Positions 1-4,359 of a DNA stretch of 8,047 nucleotides are shown here, piece by piece. Both the position numbers and the translations under genes were made by a program. Source of the stretch: Burkholderiaceae bacterium (lineage in GTDB: Bacteria > Pseudomonadota > Gammaproteobacteria > Burkholderiales > Burkholderiaceae). Numbering within the stretch: position 1 is the first letter of the stretch; each line of letters starts with the position of its first letter. The notes under the pieces were generated by a model. The model had not been told where the DNA came from, did not search any database, and worked only from the letters and a program-made list of their open reading frames with translations. The stretch spans positions 1 to 8,047 of the forward strand of contig JAGOEY010000071.1 in the NCBI GenBank assembly GCA_017997515.1. The letters are read 5' to 3'.

Positions 1-491
1 TGTCGGTCACCGGTGCCGAAGGTTTCCCGGCACTCAAAGACGCGGGCAACGTGCTGCGCCCGTACACCGCGTTCAAACTCAGCCTGCGCCTGCCACCCCT
101 GGTGGACGCGGGTGAGGCCGTGCAAAAACTCAAGGCCTTACTCGAAGACAACGCGCCCTACCAGGCCCGTGTCACCTTTGAAAATGGCGGCGGTGCCACC
201 GGCTGGAATGCCCCCAGCACCGCGCCGTGGTTCGAGCGTGCGCTTAATGCCGCGTCGCAGGCGCACTTTGGTGCGCCGTGTGGCTACATCGGCCAGGGCG
301 GCACCATCCCGCTGATGAACATGCTGAGCCAGGGTTTCCCCAAGGCGCAGATGATGGTGTGTGGTGTGCTCGGCCCGAAGAGCAACGCGCATGGCCCGAA
401 CGAATTCCTGCACGTGCCTTATGCCAAGAAACTCACCGCCGCCGTGGCCCAGGTGATTGCCCAGCTGCCTGCGACCGACGCCGGCACATGA
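1..491 (+). CDS. M20-family metallopeptidase, C-terminal part (5' end outside window)
   Basis: This is the last 162 codons of a gene that begins before the window; the first complete codon is at base 3 and the stop is TGA at 489-491. The family consists of zinc (or Co/Mn) amidohydrolases and exopeptidases (ArgE/DapE/carboxypeptidase and dipeptidase relatives), normally cytoplasmic. What is visible is the end of the dimerisation (lid) domain, with TGAEGFPALKDAGNVLRPY at the start, followed by the last part of the catalytic domain. That part contains GYIGQGGTIPLMNML (about 301-345) and GPKSNAHGPNEFLHVPYAKK (about 373-432). The His in NAHGPNE is the conserved C-terminal metal ligand of M20 enzymes. 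The N-terminal metal ligands lie outside the window, so the substrate cannot be told. The stop overlaps the next gene's start (ATGA), suggesting an operon. Family assignment is firm; specificity is unknown. Confidence 0.88.
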   Translation, partial: SVTGAEGFPALKDAGNVLRPYTAFKLSLRLPPLVDAGEAVQKLKALLEDNAPYQARVTFENGGGATGWNAPSTAPWFERALNAASQAHFGAPCGYIGQGGTIPLMNMLSQGFPKAQMMVCGVLGPKSNAHGPNEFLHVPYAKKLTAAVAQVIAQLPATDAGT

Positions 492-1336
492 CAGCCCACT
501 TCACCCTCTCGACCTTTGCCGCCCACGACGGCGCGATGCTGGCCTGTTACGACTGGCCGCTGCCGCGCCGCCAGCTCCAGCGCGGCACGGTGCTGCTGGT
601 GCATGGCCTGGGTGAACACATGGGACGTTACGACGCACTGGCCCTGCGGCTGAACGGCTGGGGGTTTGCGGTGCGCGGTTACGACCAGCACGGCCACGGC
701 CGCTCCGACGGCAAACCCGGCACCCTGCCCACCGACACCCGCCTGCTCGACGACCTGGCCGAGATGCTGGACGACACCCGCGAACGTGTATGCCATGGTG
801 CCCCGCTGGTGCTGCTGGGGCACAGCATGGGTGGGCTGGTGGCCGCGCGCCTAGTGGCGCTGGGCATGCGCCCGGTGGACGCGTTGGTGTTGTCGTCCCC
901 GGCGCTCGACCCGGGCCTGAACGCGGTGCAAAAGCTGCTGCTGGCCACACTGCCGCGTTTTGCGCCCAATCTGTGTGTGTCGAACGGGCTGGACGCGAAC
1001 TACCTGTCCCACGACGCCGCTGTGGTGCAAGCCTACCGCGACGACCCTTTGTGCCATGACCGTGTGTCGGGCCGGCTGGCGCGTTTTATTGCCGATGGCG
1101 GACCGGCTGTGGTGGCGCAGGCCGCACGCTGGACGGTCCCCACCTTGCTGATGTTTGCAGGGGCCGACCGGCTGGTGAACCCGGCGGGCAGCCGGGCTTT
1201 TGCGGCGGCTGCGCCTGCGGCAGTGGTGACCACACAGCCGTTCGAGGCGCTGTACCACGAGCTGTTCAACGAGGCGGACGCGTCACCGGTGTTTGCCCAG
1301 TTAAAAGCCTGGCTGAACCAGCGCTTGGTGCGCTGA
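488..1336 (+). CDS. serine alpha/beta hydrolase, monoacylglycerol lipase / lysophospholipase-like
   Basis: This encodes a 282-residue protein of the Hydrolase_4 (serine aminopeptidase S33 / MGL-type) group, expected to cleave ester bonds of monoacylglycerols, lysophospholipids or similar small esters. The oxyanion-hole motif VHGLGEHMGRY lies at residues 38-48, followed by GYDQHGHGRSDG at 64-75. The nucleophile elbow GHSMGG at 111-116 gives Ser113. MFAGADRLVNP at 222-232 gives the catalytic Asp227, and LYHELFNE at 255-262 gives His257. The triad is complete and in the usual order, and the length is typical. There is no signal peptide, so it is probably cytoplasmic. The ATG at 488 is chosen because it overlaps the upstream stop (ATGA) and the protein then starts just before the first conserved strand; the same frame stays open further upstream but only inside the M20 gene. 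No strong Shine-Dalgarno precedes it, so translational coupling to the M20 gene is likely. The 3' end is convergent with the DUF805 genes. The natural substrate is unknown. Confidence 0.9.
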   Translation: MTAHFTLSTFAAHDGAMLACYDWPLPRRQLQRGTVLLVHGLGEHMGRYDALALRLNGWGFAVRGYDQHGHGRSDGKPGTLPTDTRLLDDLAEMLDDTRERVCHGAPLVLLGHSMGGLVAARLVALGMRPVDALVLSSPALDPGLNAVQKLLLATLPRFAPNLCVSNGLDANYLSHDAAVVQAYRDDPLCHDRVSGRLARFIADGGPAVVAQAARWTVPTLLMFAGADRLVNPAGSRAFAAAAPAAVVTTQPFEALYHELFNEADASPVFAQLKAWLNQRLVR

Positions 1337-1350
1337 CCCGAGCCAGGCTT
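1303..1350 (-). terminator. putative intrinsic terminator of the DUF805 pair, embedded in the opposing hydrolase gene
   Basis: A perfect 10-bp inverted repeat, AAGCCTGGCT (1305-1314) and AGCCAGGCTT (1341-1350), encloses a second 6-bp stem, CAGCGC (1319-1324) and GCGCTG (1330-1335), with a 5-nt loop. Read on the minus strand, the distal arm ends in TTTT (complement of 1303-1306), the arrangement of a Rho-independent terminator about 30 nt after the second DUF805 stop. On the plus strand there is no U run after the hairpin, so it would mainly serve minus-strand transcripts. The U tract is short, so termination strength is uncertain. The inner stem covers the hydrolase stop codon. Confidence 0.45.
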
Positions 1351-1378
1351 GAACGGAGATACCGGGAGTTATCGGAAC

Positions 1379-1780
1379 CTACCGGAACTTCGGGTTCGGG
1401 CCGTAGTTGTTGGGCTGCACATCCCCCGGCAGCACCGCGAAATACAGCAGCACCAGCGGCCCCACCACGGGAATAAACGCCAGCAAGGTCCACCAGCCGG
1501 TGCGGTTGATGTCGTGCAGGCGGCGCACGGTCAGTGCGATGCTGGGCAACAGGTGGATCAGCGCGAAGATGCCCAGTGTCAGGCTGGCCTCCAGCGTGAA
1601 CGCGTCTTCCCAGCGGCCACGGGTGACGAAGTTGACAACCCAGTCCAGGCCCATCACCACAGCGGTGATGCTGCCCGACAGCAGGGCGTAGACCAGGAAA
1701 AACATCCAGTATTCCTTGCGGCGCGCACGCCCGCTGAAACGGGCGTAGTTGCGCAGCATGACGCGGGGGTACCAATTCAT
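1379..1780 (-). CDS. DUF805 family small inner-membrane protein (distal copy)
   Basis: This encodes a 133-residue member of DUF805 (PF05656, the E. coli YhaH/YhaI family), inner-membrane proteins of unknown function. Family landmarks are clear: FSGRARRKEYW at residues 15-25 just before the first membrane segment, VRRLHDINRTGWW at 85-97, and FIPVVGPLVLLYF at 102-114. Three hydrophobic stretches are seen at roughly 25-52, 67-84 and 97-117, with a polar C-terminal tail (NNYGPNP). The ATG at 1780 is preferred over the in-frame ATG at 1798 because MNWY is the conserved N-terminus of this family and is shared with the neighbouring copy, and because GAGG sits 8 nt upstream. It follows its paralogue by 34 nt on the same strand and is probably co-transcribed with it. 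Relative to that copy it carries about 15-18 extra residues between the first and second membrane segments. No function is assigned. Confidence 0.88.
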   Translation of the reverse strand: MNWYPRVMLRNYARFSGRARRKEYWMFFLVYALLSGSITAVVMGLDWVVNFVTRGRWEDAFTLEASLTLGIFALIHLLPSIALTVRRLHDINRTGWWTLLAFIPVVGPLVLLYFAVLPGDVQPNNYGPNPKFR

Positions 1781-1814
1781 GGCAGTGTCCTCACACAAAA
1801 AAAGAGGGGAAGAA

Positions 1815-2162
1815 TCAGGCCGTCTTGGGGTTGCTGCCGAAGCGGTTGTCCTGGGCGTCGCCTGCGTTCAGCATGAAATACAGCAGCACCAGCCAGCCAA
1901 TCACGGGGATAAAAGACACCAGCATCCACCAGGCACTGCGGTTCGTGTCATGCAGGCGGCGCGCGGTGACACCCAGGCTGGGCAGCAGGTGCACCAGTGC
2001 CACGATGGTGGTGAGGGTGCCCGGCATGCTGAGCACACCTTCCACCACACCACACACCAGGGTGATCAGAAAGTAGACCAGAAAATACATCCAGTACTCC
2101 TTGCGGCGGGCGCGCCCGCTGAAGTCCACGTACTGCTTCATGGCCTTGAGATACCAATTCAT
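1815..2162 (-). CDS. DUF805 family small inner-membrane protein (promoter-proximal copy)
   Basis: This encodes a 115-residue DUF805 protein, a paralogue of the gene 34 nt downstream. Motifs are FSGRARRKEYW (residues 14-24), ARRLHDTNRSAWW (67-79) and FIPVIGWLVLLYF (84-96). Hydrophobic segments at about 24-45, 48-66 and 79-98 suggest three membrane spans. The reading frame is open to an ATG at 2234, but the start at 2162 is chosen because it gives the family N-terminus MNWY and has a strong Shine-Dalgarno (GGAGG) 8 nt upstream; the extra 24 residues would be non-conserved. The gene lies 106 nt after the rsmE stop on the same strand, so it may have its own promoter or be read through from rsmE. 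Function is unknown; some family members are annotated only as putative membrane proteins. Confidence 0.88.
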   Translation of the reverse strand: MNWYLKAMKQYVDFSGRARRKEYWMYFLVYFLITLVCGVVEGVLSMPGTLTTIVALVHLLPSLGVTARRLHDTNRSAWWMLVSFIPVIGWLVLLYFMLNAGDAQDNRFGSNPKTA

Positions 2163-2268
2163 GGCGATTTCCTCCGGATGGGTTGTGTTTCTAGGGCTGT
2201 GTGACTGGTTGTGCCGTGTTTCGGCATGCAACATATCTTAACGTTGACACACCCTGCAGCCGCCGTTT
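2163..2268 (-). promoter_or_regulatory. leader between rsmE and the DUF805 pair; possible promoter, not resolved
   Basis: This 106-nt gap separates the rsmE stop from the proximal DUF805 start. It holds an AT-rich island at about 2229-2248 in otherwise GC-rich DNA, with a minus-strand TAAGAT (complement of 2235-2240) as the best -10-like hexamer, but no matching -35. A small hairpin, TGCCG/CGGCA (2212-2216 and 2222-2226), lies in the middle with no U tract on either strand. An independent DUF805 promoter is plausible but not demonstrated. Confidence 0.2.
2171..2175 (-). promoter_or_regulatory. Shine-Dalgarno (GGAGG) of the proximal DUF805 gene
   Basis: On the minus strand GGAGG is followed by 8 nt and then the ATG at 2162. 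This near-perfect anti-16S complement fixes the start there rather than at the upstream in-frame ATG at 2234. It is the clearest ribosome-binding site among the genes whose starts lie in the window. Confidence 0.75.
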
Positions 2269-3024
2269 TCAGTGCTGGCCCGTGGGCACAACACCCCACA
2301 GGTCCAGCGCGGCCAGCGCGGCCAGCGGCGCGGTCTCCGCCCGCAGCGTGCGCGGCCCGAGGGTGACCGGCACAAACCCGGCCTCGGCTGCCGCCTGCTC
2401 TTCGCTGGCCGCCAGCCCACCTTCGGGGCCACTCAGAAAGGTCACAGCGGGCAGTGGGTGCGGGGTTTGCAGCAGCTGCGGCAGGGTGCGTGTTCCCGCG
2501 CGAAGCGACAGCATGGCGCGCAGCCCCGCAGTGGGAGCTGCCGCGCTCTGGCGCAGCCAGGTGGCGAAGTCCAACACGTCGTACACCCGTGGCACGCGGT
2601 TGCGGCCCGACTGTTCACACGCTGCCACAGCTACGCCCTGCCAATGGGCGACCTTTTTGTCGGCGCGGTCGGCCTTGAGGCGCAGCACGCTGTGGGCCAT
2701 GGCCACGGGCTGGATGCTGGCCACGCCGAGTTCGGTGGCTTTTTCCACCAGCCAGTCCATGCGCTCGTTCGCAGGCATGCCGACCACCAGGTGCACGGGC
2801 AGGGCCACTTCACGTTCGGTGGGGTGGTGCGCGCCGATCTGCACTTGTACGTCGCTGCGGCCCATACGCAGCACGGTGGCGTCAAACTCGCCGCCGTCGC
2901 CGTTGAACAGCGTCAGCAGGCCACCCGGCTGCAACCGCAGCACCTGCACATGGCGCGCCGCGCCCGCAGGCAGGTCCAGCTCGGCACCGGTGGCCAGGGG
3001 GACAGGGCAGTAGAAACGGGGCAT
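2269..3024 (-). CDS. rsmE: 16S rRNA (uracil-1498-N3)-methyltransferase RsmE
   Basis: This encodes a 251-residue SPOUT-class (trefoil-knot) methyltransferase that uses S-adenosylmethionine to methylate N3 of U1498 in 16S rRNA within the 30S subunit. The N-terminal PUA-like domain covers roughly residues 1-70, with RHVQVLRLQPGG at 24-35. The SPOUT domain shows MDWLVEKATELGV (89-101), EQSGRNRVP (137-145), the SAM-binding loop LSGPEGG (197-203), and the knot signature LGPRTLRAETA (222-232). All are hallmark RsmE motifs and the length is normal. The ATG at 3024 gives the typical MPRFY start. No recognisable Shine-Dalgarno precedes it: the 36 nt upstream are AT-rich and belong to a repeat-like element. 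It lies 41 nt after the amgK-like gene on the same strand and is probably its operon partner. Confidence 0.95.
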   Translation of the reverse strand: MPRFYCPVPLATGAELDLPAGAARHVQVLRLQPGGLLTLFNGDGGEFDATVLRMGRSDVQVQIGAHHPTEREVALPVHLVVGMPANERMDWLVEKATELGVASIQPVAMAHSVLRLKADRADKKVAHWQGVAVAACEQSGRNRVPRVYDVLDFATWLRQSAAAPTAGLRAMLSLRAGTRTLPQLLQTPHPLPAVTFLSGPEGGLAASEEQAAAEAGFVPVTLGPRTLRAETAPLAALAALDLWGVVPTGQH

Positions 3025-3080
3025 TACTATTAATTTAGTAGCTGCTTGCGCACACTGGGCGTGCGCTAAAGCCTGTTTTT
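3025..3080. repeat. putative dispersed intergenic repeat element with two hairpins
   Basis: The stretch between amgK and rsmE contains a small palindrome, TACTA (3025-3029) / TAGTA (3036-3040), followed by GCTGCTTGC. Next comes a 6-bp stem, GCGCAC (3048-3053) / GTGCGC (3061-3066), with a 7-nt loop, then TAAAGCCTGTTTTTG. The layout, an AT-rich start, AGCTGCTTGCGCA, then GCGCTAAAGCC, resembles from memory a short repeat found in many copies between genes of Rhodoferax, Polaromonas and Acidovorax relatives. The element overlaps the last codons and the TAG stop of the amgK-like gene (3066-3068) and abuts the rsmE start. Only one copy is in the window, so repeat status cannot be shown here. Confidence 0.45.
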
Positions 3081-4205
3081 GTTATGAACAATGGCATCCG
3101 ACCATACGCGGTCATTCACCAGGGCGGTTGCGGTGCCCTCGATCTTGTCGATCAGGCGCAGCAGCGGGGTCAGCTCGCGGTAGCGGCTGGCGGTGGAGCG
3201 GATGTAATGGATGAAACGTGGGGCGTCGGCCAAATACTTGGGTTTGCCGTCGCGCAGGGTCAGGCGGGCAAAGATGCCGGCCACTTTCAGGTGGCGCTGC
3301 AGGCCCATCCACTCCACGCTGCGGTAGAACTCCCCAAAGTCGTCCCCCACCGGCAGCCCGGCCTTGCGCGCGCGCTGCCAGTAACGAATGGTGATGTCGA
3401 GCACCAGGTCTTCTTCCCAGCTGATGAAGGCGTCGCGCATCAGGCTGGCGATGTCGTAGGTGATCGGGCCATACAAGGCATCTTGAAAGTCGAGCACGCC
3501 CAGCGTTTCATTACCAACCATCAGGTTTCGGGGCATGAAGTCCCGGTGCACAGTCACGCTGGGCACGGCCAGGTTGTTGGCGACGATCTGGGCGAACACG
3601 CTGTCCAGCGTGGCGCGCTGCTTCTCGTCCAGCGTGATGCCCCGGTGCTGGGCGATGTACCAGTCGGGGAACAGCGCCAGCTCGCGCTGCAGCACGGCTG
3701 CATCGTAGACGGGCAACACACCGGGCTGGGACGCCAACTGCAGGGTGATCAGCGCATCAATGGCCTGGTGGAACAGCGGTGTGGGATCCTGTGGCGTGTC
3801 GCACTGCAATACGTCCAGCATGGTCTGGGCGCCCAGGTCACTCAGCAGCATGAAGCCCGCCGCCTCGTCCCAGGCCAGCACCTCGGGCACACGCAGGCCG
3901 GCCTTTGCCATCAGCGCGGCGATACGCACAAAGGGCTCACAGTTTTCCTTGTCGGGCGGGGCGTCCATCACGATGCGGCTGCCGTGGATGGAATCGAGCC
4001 GGAAATAACGCCGAAAACCCGCGTCGGCAGCGGCCAGGCGCAGGCTGCCGGTGTCGAGCTGGTGGTCAGCGGCCACCCGGGTGAGCCAGCCCTGGAAGGC
4101 GGCTTCGCGGGCCGGGTCGGCCCAGACGATGGGGCCGGGTGTGGCCGGTGCGGAGGCTGTACCGTTGGTCACAATGGCGGGGGGAGGGAGATCGGTTGGG
4201 CTCAT
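3066..4205 (-). CDS. amgK: AmgK-like N-acetylmuramate/N-acetylglucosamine kinase (APH-fold phosphotransferase)
   Basis: This encodes a 379-residue aminoglycoside-phosphotransferase-fold kinase. Its best match is AmgK, a cytoplasmic anomeric kinase that phosphorylates MurNAc and GlcNAc at C1 in the cell-wall recycling route to UDP-MurNAc. Visible features are DAGFRRYFRL (61-70, nucleotide-binding loop region), IVMDAPPDKE (78-87), the catalytic loop VHRDFMPRNLMV (219-230; Asp222 as catalytic base, Asn227 as metal ligand), and the metal-binding DFQDALYGPITYD (239-251). RFIHYIRSTASRYREL (330-345) is typical of the C-terminus. Divergent placement next to lptD is shared with amgK of pseudomonads. 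Residues 1-28 are a Pro/Ala/Thr-rich extension ahead of the domain, making it longer than the roughly 340 residues usual for AmgK. The ATG at 4205 has only a weak Shine-Dalgarno; an in-frame GTG at codon 12 is a less supported alternative. The usual partner MurU is not adjacent. Annotation pipelines often label this family simply 'aminoglycoside phosphotransferase'; antibiotic resistance is not implied. Confidence 0.8.
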   Translation of the reverse strand: MSPTDLPPPAIVTNGTASAPATPGPIVWADPAREAAFQGWLTRVAADHQLDTGSLRLAAADAGFRRYFRLDSIHGSRIVMDAPPDKENCEPFVRIAALMAKAGLRVPEVLAWDEAAGFMLLSDLGAQTMLDVLQCDTPQDPTPLFHQAIDALITLQLASQPGVLPVYDAAVLQRELALFPDWYIAQHRGITLDEKQRATLDSVFAQIVANNLAVPSVTVHRDFMPRNLMVGNETLGVLDFQDALYGPITYDIASLMRDAFISWEEDLVLDITIRYWQRARKAGLPVGDDFGEFYRSVEWMGLQRHLKVAGIFARLTLRDGKPKYLADAPRFIHYIRSTASRYRELTPLLRLIDKIEGTATALVNDRVWSDAIVHNKNRL

Positions 4206-4359
4206 GGATAATCCATTCTACAAACCCGGTCTGCAGGGCTTGCCATCGGCAGGTGCGAGGTGCCGGGCAAAATCCGCCAAATTCGCCTCTTCTTCGTGTT
4301 GACCCCCAATTCTGTTGTGCCTATGTGCCCGATGTTGTGCCCGAAGGGGCCCCAGACCC
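4206..4359. promoter_or_regulatory. divergent promoter region between amgK and lptD
   Basis: This 154-bp region must contain the promoters for both directions. For lptD (plus), the best candidate is TTGACC (4299-4304), a 17-nt spacer, then TATGTG (4322-4327); it has a good -35 but a weak -10 and would start transcription about 26 nt before the ATG at 4360. For amgK (minus), a TAGAAT hexamer (complement of 4215-4220) is a good -10 match without a convincing -35. It lies so close to the ATG at 4205 that the transcript would be nearly leaderless. I see no sigma-E-type GGAACTT motif, although lptD and surA are in the sigma-E regulon of E. coli. Confidence 0.35.

Noticed and set aside
278..487. 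Upstream in-frame extension of the alpha/beta hydrolase.
   Set aside because: It overlaps the well-supported M20 coding sequence, and its translation is Arg/Pro-rich shadow sequence unlike any hydrolase N-terminus.
2244..2272. TTGACA as the -35 of a plus-strand promoter.
   Set aside because: No -10-like hexamer lies at 16-18 nt spacing (TTTCAG at 17), and no plus-strand gene follows until lptD, about 2 kb away.
2201..3033. Plus-strand open frames (253 and 270 codons) opposite rsmE.
   Set aside because: RsmE signature motifs are on the minus strand, and the plus-strand products are low-complexity Arg/Ser/Ala- or Gln/His-rich sequence.
3047..3080. GCGCAC/GTGCGC hairpin followed by TTTTT as a plus-strand intrinsic terminator.
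   Set aside because: No plus-strand gene lies upstream to be terminated, and the T run is 9 nt beyond the stem; a repeat-like element explains it better.
3066..4205. Aminoglycoside-resistance phosphotransferase.
   Set aside because: The APH fold is shared, but the DAGFRRYFRL and VMDAPPDKE motifs and the divergent position beside lptD fit AmgK-type sugar kinases rather than resistance enzymes.
3084..4211. A 375-codon plus-strand open frame opposite the kinase.
   Set aside because: The kinase catalytic motifs lie on the minus strand; the plus-strand product is Gln/His/Gly-rich shadow sequence.
4315..4359. TTG start extending LptD by 15 residues.
   Set aside because: The extension (Cys/Arg-rich) precedes the signal peptide, overlaps the candidate promoter -10, and uses a rare start codon without a ribosome-binding site.
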